DNA of 64,000 nt from Spirosoma montaniterrae (lineage in GTDB: Bacteria > Bacteroidota > Bacteroidia > Cytophagales > Spirosomataceae). Position numbers and translations under genes: made by a program. Below are positions 16,446-24,508 of the stretch, in pieces (the stretch's first letter is position 1; each line of letters opens with the position of its first letter). The notes beneath the pieces are model-generated. The model saw only the letters and a program-made list of their open reading frames with translations, did no database searches and had not been told where the DNA came from. The DNA lies in NCBI RefSeq assembly GCF_001988955.1, contig NZ_CP014263.1:620001-684000 (forward strand). The letters run 5' to 3'.

Positions 16446-17669
16446 TTACTCTAAAAAATACGTTAGCGCACCTATCCCAACGATGCCCAATCCAATCAGG
16501 CTTTCGACCGGGCGGTCAATTAAAATAAAGCCCAGTACGCACAGGCTGAAGATGATGTAACTCCATTGCAGCCACGGGCGGGCAGGGCTATGGAAAGCTG
16601 CCGGGTGGCGCGGGGTGCGGAGTAGACTCGCTACGGCCAGCGTTCCCATCAGTTGGAGTACGAATGAGGTGCATAGCAGCACCTGTTCGAGTGTTCCCGA
16701 AAACAGCAATAGCAGCGTAATGCCGACTTGCAGCCAGATAGCCCGCACCGGAATGTGGTAGCGATTATCGTGACCGAAAAATCGCCAGAGCGAAAAATCT
16801 TTCGCCATGCGGCTCGTCACGCGCCCGCCAATCCAGATGTACGAACTCATGGTAGCGACTAACTGAAACGCAATACCAACGCTGACCCACCGCCCGGCCT
16901 GTTCACCGAATCGGCTACCGAAGGCTACCACCGCCACGTCGGCCTGACCGCTGAGTTGTGCTATCGGAGCTAATTTCAGAAAAACGATTTGCAGGGCTAC
17001 GTAAAGTATAGTTACGGTCAGCGTTCCGAGCAGCAGCGCACGGGGCAGATTGCGATGCGGATTGCGAATTTCGCCCACAATGTAAGCCGCTGCATTCCAG
17101 CCCGTGTAAGCGTAGGTTACGTACAGCAGCGATACCGCAAACGGCGAGGTAAAAACCTCCTGCCGATAGCTACCATCGAACCGGAACGCATTCGGCACCG
17201 ACGGAGCCACCACAACGCCAACGGCCAGAATCACCGCCACAAACACGACTTTTACGACGGTCGTACTGTTCTGGAAAACACTGCTTTGCCGCAAACTGAC
17301 GGAGTGAATCAACCCGATGAGCAGAATTAGTGCAACCGTCAGCACCCGGCTGTTGGGTATGTCGAACGGGCTTAGATAAGCTTCCATCGCTTTGCCCGCA
17401 ATGGCAACCGGAGCCGCAAATCCGCCCACGAGCGATACCCAGGCCGACAGATAGCCCAGCAACGGGTGAAGCCCCCGCGAAATAAAAATGTAATCTCCAC
17501 CTTTTTCGTCGGGGTAATGCGTGCCGAGTTCGGCAAACGTGAACGCGCCAATCAGGGCCAGTAGCCCGCCCAGCACCCAGAGCAGCAGGATAGACCAGGT
17601 GTTCTGCACAGCCGCCAATTGAAAGCCTAAGCTCGTGAAAACGCCCGTGCCAACCATATTGGCAATCAC
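16446..17669 (-). CDS. APC family amino-acid permease, start unclear
   Basis: 407 residues from a GTG at 17669, with about 11 hydrophobic helices. MVGTGVFTSLGFQL at the beginning and FTFAELGTHYPDEKGGDYIFISRGLHPLLGYLSAW are typical of APC superfamily antiporters/permeases, and YTGWNAAAYIVGEIRNPHRNLPRAL is the conserved helix-6 loop. The frame continues upstream without a stop to 17726 and encodes KIGWRTATSLVIAN, which belongs to the conserved first helix of the family, yet no ATG, GTG or TTG exists there. The true start is therefore missing or non-standard. Substrate unknown. Confidence 0.8.
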   Translation of the reverse strand: MIANMVGTGVFTSLGFQLAAVQNTWSILLLWVLGGLLALIGAFTFAELGTHYPDEKGGDYIFISRGLHPLLGYLSAWVSLVGGFAAPVAIAGKAMEAYLSPFDIPNSRVLTVALILLIGLIHSVSLRQSSVFQNSTTVVKVVFVAVILAVGVVVAPSVPNAFRFDGSYRQEVFTSPFAVSLLYVTYAYTGWNAAAYIVGEIRNPHRNLPRALLLGTLTVTILYVALQIVFLKLAPIAQLSGQADVAVVAFGSRFGEQAGRWVSVGIAFQLVATMSSYIWIGGRVTSRMAKDFSLWRFFGHDNRYHIPVRAIWLQVGITLLLLFSGTLEQVLLCTSFVLQLMGTLAVASLLRTPRHPAAFHSPARPWLQWSYIIFSLCVLGFILIDRPVESLIGLGIVGIGALTYFLE

Positions 17670-17731
17670 TAACGAAGTGGCTGTTCGCCAGCCGATTTTG
17701 TGTGGCGTTTCGATGATGGTAACGAGTTAAC

Positions 17732-17799
17732 GGCGTCGGTTCCGTAAGGGGGCGACTACGCGTCCCGGAATTAATTCGCCCCCTTACGGAACCGACGCC
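17732..17799. repeat. 24-bp perfect inverted repeat overlapping the end of the Sua5 gene
   Basis: Arms 17732-17755 and 17776-17799 (GGCGTCGGTTCCGTAAGGGG and reverse complement) with a 20-nt loop. The right arm contains the last codons and stop of the Sua5 gene (reverse strand), so the left arm is an inverted copy of the gene's end. It can act as the Sua5 transcript terminator and lies directly upstream of the permease. Confidence 0.85.
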
Positions 17800-18734
17800 C
17801 GCCGAAGTCGGTCATTAATAGCGCGGCCAAGCCCTACGTTGGGTAGCGGCTCGGCGTAGAGCCGCACTACGTCGAGCGCATCCAACGCCCGAAGATACGC
17901 AAAGAGATTTTTGGCTGCTTCAGTCAAATCGCCGGTAGGAGAAAGAACGTATTGTTGTTCGGCTGGGATACCGGGGAGCAGGTGCTGAAAAACCAATGCG
18001 CCAACAGGCTCATCCTGAACAGGCTTTTGATCAGGCATTAATAGCGTCAGCGGTTTGCGGGGGGCGTAGTGACTGCTGAGCATACCCGGTGCCTGCGGAT
18101 TTGAGGTCGAGTGCGTTCGGACCGAAACGGGGCCAATCACGCGCTCAATTTGCTCGAGAGCCATGCCACCCAGCCGAAACACGGTTGGCACCTCAGTGTC
18201 AAACCCGACAATGGTTGATTCGAGACCTACCTGTGCCGGGCCGCCATCGAGAATGTAGGGCACCTGATCGCCTAACTGATCGGCTACGTGCCGGGCCGTG
18301 GTGGGGCTGATGTACCCAAACGGATTGGCACTTGGTGCCGCCAGCGGAAAATCGAGCGAACGCAGCAAGGCAAGCGTGAGTGGATGGCCTGGAATACGCA
18401 CGGCCACCGAAGGCAGGCCCGACGTAACCAGGTCGGGAATGCGGCCGTGTTTGGGGAGCAGGAGCGTAAGCGGACCGGGCCAGAAGGCTTCGGCCAATTG
18501 CCGGGCTGCATCGGGCAGGGAGGTAACAAGCTCTGCAACAGCATCGAGCGAGTGGGTATGCACAATGAGCGGGTCGAAAGCCGGTCGGTTTTTGACCTGA
18601 AAAATGGTCAGTACCGCGTTGGTATCGAATGCATTGGCTGCCAGGCCGTAAACCGTTTCGGTCGGGATGCCAACCACATTCCCTGCTTCCAGAAACGCCT
18701 TTGCTATGCCAATGTCCGTACCAATCTGTGCCAT
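17784..18734 (-). CDS. L-threonylcarbamoyladenylate synthase (Sua5/YrdC type)
   Basis: 316 residues: YrdC domain (about 1-200) with GNVVGIPTETVYGLAANAFD, LTLLLPKH, SGLPSVAVRIPGHP and AAPSANPFGYISPTTARHV, then a Sua5 C-terminal domain (about 225-316) with APGMLSSHYAPRKPLTLL. It makes threonylcarbamoyl-AMP from threonine, bicarbonate and ATP for the t6A37 modification of ANN-decoding tRNAs in the cytoplasm. The two-domain form is the long Sua5 variant rather than TsaC. Its stop lies inside a 24-bp inverted repeat arm. Confidence 0.93.
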   Translation of the reverse strand: MAQIGTDIGIAKAFLEAGNVVGIPTETVYGLAANAFDTNAVLTIFQVKNRPAFDPLIVHTHSLDAVAELVTSLPDAARQLAEAFWPGPLTLLLPKHGRIPDLVTSGLPSVAVRIPGHPLTLALLRSLDFPLAAPSANPFGYISPTTARHVADQLGDQVPYILDGGPAQVGLESTIVGFDTEVPTVFRLGGMALEQIERVIGPVSVRTHSTSNPQAPGMLSSHYAPRKPLTLLMPDQKPVQDEPVGALVFQHLLPGIPAEQQYVLSPTGDLTEAAKNLFAYLRALDALDVVRLYAEPLPNVGLGRAINDRLRRASVP

Positions 18735-18741
18735 TTCGGGG

Positions 18742-18749
18742 CAAAGATA
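18742..18749 (-). promoter_or_regulatory. Putative -7 promoter box of the Sua5 gene
   Basis: Reverse-strand TATCTTTG fits TAnnTTTG exactly and lies only 7 bp before the Sua5 ATG, which would give an mRNA with almost no leader. The inverted repeat from 18754 occupies the -33 side. Confidence 0.45.
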
Positions 18750-18753
18750 GTTT

Positions 18754-18827
18754 ACAGTGAGCAGTCATCAGCCAACAGTGTTTAACCGGACGGTACTGTT
18801 GGCTGTTGGCTGATGACTGCTCACTGT
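18754..18827. repeat. Inverted repeat related to the one at 10.8 kb
   Basis: Left arm 18754-18779 (ACAGTGAGCAGTCATCAGCC...) pairs with 18803-18827; the right side has an extra GTTGGCT duplication. The arm wording resembles the 10823-10896 repeat. It fills the gap between the Sua5 gene and slyD and reaches the slyD stop codon at 18827-18829. Confidence 0.8.
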
Positions 18828-19297
18828 CAATGGGCTACCCCGCCGGGGCCGTGAACGTGGCCGTGGTCGAGTTCGTCGCGGGTGGCGTCGCGCACGTCAA
18901 CCACTTCTACGTCGAAGTGCAAATCCTGATCGGCGAGGGGGTGGTTGGCATCTACCGTAACGGCCTCAGCACCCACTTCGGTAACGGTAATGATCTGCCC
19001 GTCGTTGGCCTGAAACTGCATGCCTACTTCGATGGTCTGCCCACCGAAGGCCGTGCGTGGCACCTGCTCGATGAGTTGCGGGTCGCGCCGACCGTAGCCT
19101 TTTTCGGGCGGAACGGTCAATTGCAGTTTATCGCCTTTTGTGCGGCCTTCCAGCCCTTCTTCCATGCCCGGAATCAGGTTGTTTTCGCCGTGGAGATAAT
19201 AAAGCGGCTCGCGGCCCTCGCTCGAGTCCAGTACAGTACCGCTGTTGTCGCGCAGGGTATAATGGATAGCCGCTACCTTATGCTTCGTGATAGTCAT
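18827..19297 (-). CDS. slyD: FKBP-type peptidyl-prolyl isomerase, SlyD-like
   Basis: 156 residues. The FKBP half-sites ALHYTLRD-like start (AAIHYTLRDNSGTVLDSSEG) and PLYYLHGENNLIPGMEEGLEG flank an IF (insert-in-flap) chaperone domain (about 70-120, PPEKGYGRRDPQLIEQVPR), and VTVDANHPLADQDLHFDVEV completes the fold. A His-rich tail (HGHVHGPGG) recalls the metal-binding tail of SlyD. Cytosolic prolyl isomerase/chaperone, possibly with nickel handling. Single gene, downstream end bordered by the 18754-18827 inverted repeat. Confidence 0.9.
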   Translation of the reverse strand: MTITKHKVAAIHYTLRDNSGTVLDSSEGREPLYYLHGENNLIPGMEEGLEGRTKGDKLQLTVPPEKGYGRRDPQLIEQVPRTAFGGQTIEVGMQFQANDGQIITVTEVGAEAVTVDANHPLADQDLHFDVEVVDVRDATRDELDHGHVHGPGGVAH

Positions 19298-19510
19298 GAG
19301 TGCATTTTTAACGATTGATTTGGAAACCTAACAAACAAAGTTCGGAAACGGCTTCCCGGTAATCAATTTTATTAGTCAATCGACCACAAGAATAGCCGAA
19401 AAAAAACAGACCGGACGTAGATTGGCATGAATTTAATGGAGCAGTCGCACCTCTCTCTCTGCCAACGTGTTCATTGATAGAAGGCATTTCAATCATTAAC
19501 GTTTAGTACT

Positions 19511-19636
19511 ATGAATGAGCGATTCAGATTCTGGCTCAAACGACTTGGGTGGGCGGGTTTTTTCTTTTTCCTGATTAAAGGGTTGCTGTGGCTGCTGATT
19601 CCCTATCTGATTGCCAAAGGATTACTGTCGAAGTAG
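19511..19636 (+). CDS. Small membrane protein of 41 residues, function unknown
   Basis: A short frame from the ATG at 19511 to TAG at 19636. It starts with a basic amphipathic stretch (NERFRFWLKRLGW) followed by one long hydrophobic helix (AGFFFFLIKGLLWLLIPYLIAKGLL), a layout seen in many short single-pass membrane proteins of Bacteroidota. It stands alone between slyD and the T9SS cargo gene. The composition is convincing for a real small protein, but no function is known and length alone makes the call uncertain. Confidence 0.6.
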   Translation: MNERFRFWLKRLGWAGFFFFLIKGLLWLLIPYLIAKGLLSK

Positions 19637-19791
19637 CAACGCCCGTTTCTCTGGCTACACGCTAAGTTATTAGCCGGAAAGTAAATACCGTGAAGGCCAA
19701 CTGCCGCAATCGGCATGAATTCTGCGTATATTTCACTAAATGGCCCCAATTCGCCCATTGACTTATATCCAGCAATCCGGTATTTGAATGT

Positions 19792-22203
19792 ATGCAAACG
19801 GTTTACCTATGTGTGTGTTGGCAGTGGAGATGGTTGGCGGGCTGGCTATGCATACTGATGGTATGGGCATTGCCGGGCCGGGCCAATCACATCATTGGCG
19901 GTGATCTGACGATGCAGGCCGTGAGTACTACGCCCGGCTTGTTTCGTATACAGCTCAACCAGTATTGGGATGCCACGCAGGTGGGTACGGGCAACCGCGA
20001 CCCTACCGTTACGATACTTATCTACCGTAAACAAAATCCTATTCTGGTTGAATCCATTACGATTCCTCTGCGCGAAGAACTGCCCTTAGCCTTCGATAAT
20101 GCCGCCTGCGCCCGACTTCGTAATTTAAACTTTTCACAAGCCCGCTACTATCAGGACGTTCAACTCGACCCAGCCCGGTACAACGATCCGGGGGGGTATT
20201 ATATGGTGTGGGAACGCTGCTGCCGGAACGATGCCCTTACCAATGCCGTCAGCGTGGGTAATGCGGGCGTTGCCATGACGTTCTACGCCGAGTTTCCGGC
20301 CATTACCCGCAACGGACAAAATTTTCGCAACTCTCTACCCGATTTCCGTCTCCCCAACGGCGACTATATCTGCATTGGTAAATCGTTTACATTCGACGTT
20401 GGTGCCACCGACGCCGACGGTGACCAACTGCGGTATTCGCTCGTAACGCCCCTCAACGGATACACTAACCGCAATACGCCTATCAGCACCAACGATTCGC
20501 CCCGGAGCAGCTACCCGACCGTTACGTGGGCATCCGGTATTAGTTTAGCCAATGTAATACCGGGTAATCCGCCGTTGACGATTGATCCCACAACGGGTAC
20601 GGTGAGCGTGCGTGCCACGAGAGAAGGACTCTATTTATTCACGGTTTTATGCGAGGAGTATCGAAACGGGGTGAAAATCGGCTCAGTACGTCGCGATATG
20701 CAGTTGCCTGTCGTCGACTGTTCGCGCAATACGCCCCCCTCGCCGGTTGTGTCGCTCAACAGTCAGCCCCTGGCAGCTACCGATATTGTCTGGTGCGCCA
20801 CCCAGCCGCTGGTGCTGTCGGTCGAGAGAAACCCGAACTGGGCCTATCAGTGGCAGAAAGACGGCGACAACCTGCGGGGCGATACTACCAGTACGTTTAC
20901 GGTGAAAGAAAGCGGAACGTACACCGTAGTCCGAAGTCTGGCCCGCGCCTGCGCCAACGATACTGTTTCCAAAGCCTACAAAGTCACGTTCGTAACGGCT
21001 CCGCCCGTTTCGCTCACCACGTCGCGCGGGCAACCCTACTGTACGGGCGATACCCTGCTGCTGGTAGCCGAGGGACAACCCGGCTACCAATACCGCTGGC
21101 AACGCGATACTACGCTACTGGCCGGTCAGCAACAGTCAACGCTGCGCATCACCCAATCGGGCCAGTACATTGTGCTGGCAAAACCTGCTGCTGCCGTTTG
21201 CGAGGGAGCCGATACGCTCACAGTCACGATGAATCCGCGACCAACAGCGTCAGCGTCGGCATCAACATCAGCCCTATGCCCCGGCGATTCGATAACGCTT
21301 ACGGCCCAGACCGGCACCGGCTACCGGTACCGGTGGCAGCAGGGAACCAGCCGGTTAGCCGACAGCACGAGCCGTATAGCTGTGCGACAGGCTGGCACGT
21401 ACAGGGTAACGGTAACGGGAGCAAACGGCTGTACGGCCACGTCGGGTGCAGTAACGGTTAATGCGCTTACGGCTCCAACTGTGGTGTTCGATTCCATACC
21501 GCCCCAGTGCAGTATCAGCAATCCTCCCGTATCGTTACGTGGTTCGCCTACGGGCGGTACATACGCTGGGGCAGGCGTTGCCAACGGCACGTTCGCGCCC
21601 GCAACCGCTGGTGTAGGCCGACATACCATAACATACACCGTAACGGGGAGCAATGGGTGTAAAACGTCGCAGACGCGCATGGCAATGGTCGACGCCGGAC
21701 CCAGCATTACCGGCCCTGCGGTTTACCAGATTGTTAAAGGCAGCAGCGTACAACTAAAAACGCAGAGCAACACGCCCATTGCCCGCTATCAGTGGGAGCC
21801 ACCCGCGTCGCTGAGCCGGGCCGACGTGGCTGCTCCTACCGCCAGCCCTGCCGAAACCACGCCCTACACCCTGACAGCTCTGAGCGAGAACGGTTGCCCC
21901 GTAACGTTCGCAGTGCGGGTTGAGGTGGTTGAGCCACTTTATATTCCATCAGCGTTCTCGCCCAATGCCGACGGTATCAACGATACGTGGATTATTCCGA
22001 ATATTGAAGCATTTCCAGCCTGCGAGGTAGCTATTTTTAACCGTTGGGGCGAGGTGATTTATGAGTCGGTCGGGTACGCGCAGCCGTGGGATGGCACGTA
22101 TCGCAAACAACCCGTTACAGCGGGTGCCTACACCTACCGGATTCGGGCCGGGGCTGGTCTGTTTACCACCGTTTATCGAGGGCAGGTCATTGTACTAAAA
22201 TGA
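19792..22203 (+). CDS. Secreted protein with T9SS type B (gliding-associated) C-terminal domain
   Basis: 803 residues. A signal sequence (about 1-31) ends before NHIIGGDL. An N-terminal domain (about 32-310) with GGYYMVWERCCRN at 134-146 is shared with the protein at 34739. The middle holds repeated Ig/PKD-like beta modules with the pattern YQWQKDG / YRWQRDTTLL / YRWQQGTS. The last 85 residues (IPSAFSPNADGINDTWIIP ... IFNRWGEVIYES ... PWDGTYRKQPVTAGAYTYRI) are the CHU_C type B sorting domain that directs export and attachment by the type IX system. Function is unknown; adhesion or a surface structure is likely. Confidence 0.88.
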   Translation: MQTVYLCVCWQWRWLAGWLCILMVWALPGRANHIIGGDLTMQAVSTTPGLFRIQLNQYWDATQVGTGNRDPTVTILIYRKQNPILVESITIPLREELPLAFDNAACARLRNLNFSQARYYQDVQLDPARYNDPGGYYMVWERCCRNDALTNAVSVGNAGVAMTFYAEFPAITRNGQNFRNSLPDFRLPNGDYICIGKSFTFDVGATDADGDQLRYSLVTPLNGYTNRNTPISTNDSPRSSYPTVTWASGISLANVIPGNPPLTIDPTTGTVSVRATREGLYLFTVLCEEYRNGVKIGSVRRDMQLPVVDCSRNTPPSPVVSLNSQPLAATDIVWCATQPLVLSVERNPNWAYQWQKDGDNLRGDTTSTFTVKESGTYTVVRSLARACANDTVSKAYKVTFVTAPPVSLTTSRGQPYCTGDTLLLVAEGQPGYQYRWQRDTTLLAGQQQSTLRITQSGQYIVLAKPAAAVCEGADTLTVTMNPRPTASASASTSALCPGDSITLTAQTGTGYRYRWQQGTSRLADSTSRIAVRQAGTYRVTVTGANGCTATSGAVTVNALTAPTVVFDSIPPQCSISNPPVSLRGSPTGGTYAGAGVANGTFAPATAGVGRHTITYTVTGSNGCKTSQTRMAMVDAGPSITGPAVYQIVKGSSVQLKTQSNTPIARYQWEPPASLSRADVAAPTASPAETTPYTLTALSENGCPVTFAVRVEVVEPLYIPSAFSPNADGINDTWIIPNIEAFPACEVAIFNRWGEVIYESVGYAQPWDGTYRKQPVTAGAYTYRIRAGAGLFTTVYRGQVIVLK

Positions 22204-22361
22204 GTTTCGCCGGGCCGTTGGCTCAGAAATATCGGTCAGCCGCAATTTTTTGGCGCGTTTCTACCGTTTACTAAAGAAGTGGACACGCTGCTTGCCTATC
22301 AAAGCCAGCCAGTGTTTGCTGCTTTATCCAATTTTTTCACCTTTATCCAACTATTTCAAAC

Positions 22362-22943
22362 ATGACAACGAAACTGTTTGGCGCATCAGTACTGGCCGTA
22401 TCATTGATGATCGGAACAACCGTTTGGGCGCAGGATCAAAACACAACAGCCGCTACGGCTACCAACACCACAACCACCGAAACCGCCATGAAACCGGGCG
22501 GTTCAACAGGCCGGGATTTAGCCATCAGTGCGGCAAAGTCGGCCAGTCACACCACATTATTCCGGGCGTTGCGTGTGTCGGGACTGACCGAGCAGGCGGC
22601 TGGTAAAGGCCCCTACACCGTGTTCGCGCCCACCAACGACGCCTTCGATAAATTACCGTCGGGAACGCTTGATGAGTTACTGAAACCGGCGGCCAAGCAA
22701 AAATTAACGAAACTGCTGGCCTATCACGTTGTGAAGGGCAAATACACGGCTGCCGATTTGCAGGACGGACAGAAGCTGAAAACCGTGACAGGCGGTACGC
22801 TGACCGTTGGCAAACAGGGCGATACCGTAACGATTACCGACGAAGCAGGCAACGCTGCCACGGTAAATCAGGCTGACATCGAAGCTACCAATGGGGTTGT
22901 TCATTCGGTCGATACGGTGCTGATGGCCGCTGGCAGTAAGTAA
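22362..22943 (+). CDS. Fasciclin (FAS1) domain protein
   Basis: 193 residues: signal peptide (about 1-24, ending VWAQ), a Thr/Ala-rich linker, then one FAS1 domain (about 50-190). The H1 and H2 boxes read TVFAPTNDAFDKLP and TNGVVHSVDTVLM, with LLAYHVVKGKYTAADL between them. Fasciclin domains mediate cell-surface adhesion or matrix contacts; bacterial single-domain members are periplasmic or secreted. It has its own strong terminator hairpin 25 bp downstream. Confidence 0.93.
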   Translation: MTTKLFGASVLAVSLMIGTTVWAQDQNTTAATATNTTTTETAMKPGGSTGRDLAISAAKSASHTTLFRALRVSGLTEQAAGKGPYTVFAPTNDAFDKLPSGTLDELLKPAAKQKLTKLLAYHVVKGKYTAADLQDGQKLKTVTGGTLTVGKQGDTVTITDEAGNAATVNQADIEATNGVVHSVDTVLMAAGSK

Positions 22944-22968
22944 AACAACAGTTAGTCAGAAAAACACA

Positions 22969-23031
22969 CCCCCAACCCGTGCGAAACTCTGGCTCTGAGA
23001 GGAGCTTTGTTTCGCACGGGTTGGGGGCGTT
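22969..23031 (+). terminator. Hairpin terminator of the fasciclin gene
   Basis: 19-bp perfect arms 22969-22987 (CCCCCAACCCGTGCGAAAC) and 23009-23027, loop 21 nt, followed by CGTTTTATA. Strong GC-rich hairpin with a short T run, right after the gene. Confidence 0.8.
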
Positions 23032-23079
23032 TTATAAACTAACCGGCAATTCCGGCGTTATAATATGACATTGCATTAA

Positions 23080-23246
23080 CGTATGGCTGGCGCAGGTGAA
23101 GACGCAACGGGATGATGGCTGGCGCATGTGGAGACGCAAAGGGTTGCGTCTCTACGCCGGATGGTCAATTGTAGAGACGCAACCCTTTGCGTCTCCACAT
23201 GCGCCAGCCATCATCCCGTTGCGTCTTCACCTGCGCCAGCCATACG
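23080..23246. repeat. 76-bp perfect inverted repeat (palindromic interspersed element)
   Basis: Arms 23080-23155 and 23171-23246 are perfect reverse complements with a 15-nt loop. They contain two GTATGGCTGGCGCA / GGATGATGGCTGGCGC modules and the core GAGACGCAAAGGGTTGCGTC. The flank at 23247-23280 ends with TTTGAC-like/TATAAGT (GTCAAACTGGTATAAGT), the inverse of the left end of the 6967-7136 element. The 356-bp space between the fasciclin and transpeptidase genes holds only this element and the terminator at 22969. Confidence 0.9.
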
Positions 23247-23299
23247 CTATAGCCCATTGCCATGTCAAACTGGTATAAGTAGAAAAGTACACTCAACGT

Positions 23300-24508
23300 A
23301 TGAATTTTAAATCATTTTATTTCCGTGCTGCTTTCCCCATCGTTCTTTTCATCGCTTTAAGTAGTATCTGGAGTTGCCGGAAAGCGAAAAAATCTGCCAC
23401 TGATTCATCATCAGAAACTACAGAACAGGCTCACATGGCGCAGCAGGCATTGGTGCATCGCGCCTGCCGCTTTGCCGATTCGGTAGGTATCGACACCAGC
23501 CGGTATGCCGTGACAACAACCGATGCAGAAGACGTTATCCAAACGAAACTGACTAATCTTTTGACTGAAATCCAGTACGGTAAAAAGCCGTCTCGACTGG
23601 CATTCAGCGGTTTACGTGAAGATCGCGATTCAACGAAGCAGACAGCCGCTACCGACGCAGCATTGCGCGACGCGCTGGAGAAGTCGACGACATTCGCGCC
23701 GTATCGGCAGTTGGTAGCCCGATACAATCAACTACGCAAGCAGACAACTAATAGCCCCGCTTTAGCCGATTCGCTGCGGCTGATTCGGCAAACGCTCAAC
23801 TTTTATCGTTACGTAAATCGCTTCGATGCCGACCGGTTTGTTTTAGTGAACATCCCGGCGGGTGAACTGAATGTGTACGACCGGGCTGGTACACGGCTGT
23901 TGCCTATGCAGGTGATTGCGGGCCGCTGGGATCACCAAACGCCCTGCATGACCACCTACATCAAAGGTATTGTGGCTTACCCATACTGGAACGTGCCGAA
24001 AAGCATTGTGCTGAACGAAATGCTGCCCAGAATGCAGCGCGATTTGTCGTATATATACAACCAGAACCTCCAGATTCTGGACGAGAAAGGCCGTGAACTC
24101 GACCCCGAAGAAATTGACTGGGACGGTCTTTCGACTACCTACTTTCCGTATCGCGTTCGGCAGGCGTCGGGTTGCGAAAACTCGTTGGGACTGATTAAGT
24201 TCGACCTGGAAAACCCGCTGGCAATTTACCTACACGACACTAACAGCCGAGACCTGTTTACGCGCACCGCCGACCGCTGGCGGAGTCATGGCTGTGTACG
24301 GGTGCAAAAACCCGTCGAACTGGCGAATCTTATGCTGGGCAAACCTGCCTTCGACGCCGGCTTCATGAATCGCTGCCTGATCGACCAGAAGCCGAAACCG
24401 CTGGCCGTGCCGCAGAAAGTGCCGGTGTTTATTACCTACAATCTGGCCGACGTTGACAGCACCGGGCGGCTGATAGTTTATAAAGACGTGTACGGGCTGG
24501 CTAAGTAA
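23300..24508 (+). CDS. L,D-transpeptidase (YkuD) family protein
   Basis: 402 residues. An N-terminal hydrophobic segment ends at SIWSCRK, so the protein is exported, perhaps as a lipoprotein. A helical region (about 45-165) precedes the YkuD catalytic domain (about 175-345), with YLHDTNSRDLF and the active-site motif RSHGCVRVQKP (His and Cys). Such enzymes form 3-3 cross-links in peptidoglycan or attach proteins to it; the length and layout resemble the YcbB/LdtD-like group. Its last 31 bp overlap the convergent gene at 24478, another transpeptidase of a different subfamily. Confidence 0.9.
   Translation: MNFKSFYFRAAFPIVLFIALSSIWSCRKAKKSATDSSSETTEQAHMAQQALVHRACRFADSVGIDTSRYAVTTTDAEDVIQTKLTNLLTEIQYGKKPSRLAFSGLREDRDSTKQTAATDAALRDALEKSTTFAPYRQLVARYNQLRKQTTNSPALADSLRLIRQTLNFYRYVNRFDADRFVLVNIPAGELNVYDRAGTRLLPMQVIAGRWDHQTPCMTTYIKGIVAYPYWNVPKSIVLNEMLPRMQRDLSYIYNQNLQILDEKGRELDPEEIDWDGLSTTYFPYRVRQASGCENSLGLIKFDLENPLAIYLHDTNSRDLFTRTADRWRSHGCVRVQKPVELANLMLGKPAFDAGFMNRCLIDQKPKPLAVPQKVPVFITYNLADVDSTGRLIVYKDVYGLAK

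Noticed and set aside
23096..23310. Short open frames across the 76-bp palindrome
   Set aside because: They are by-products of the inverted repeat; the two arms give related peptides with no family likeness.
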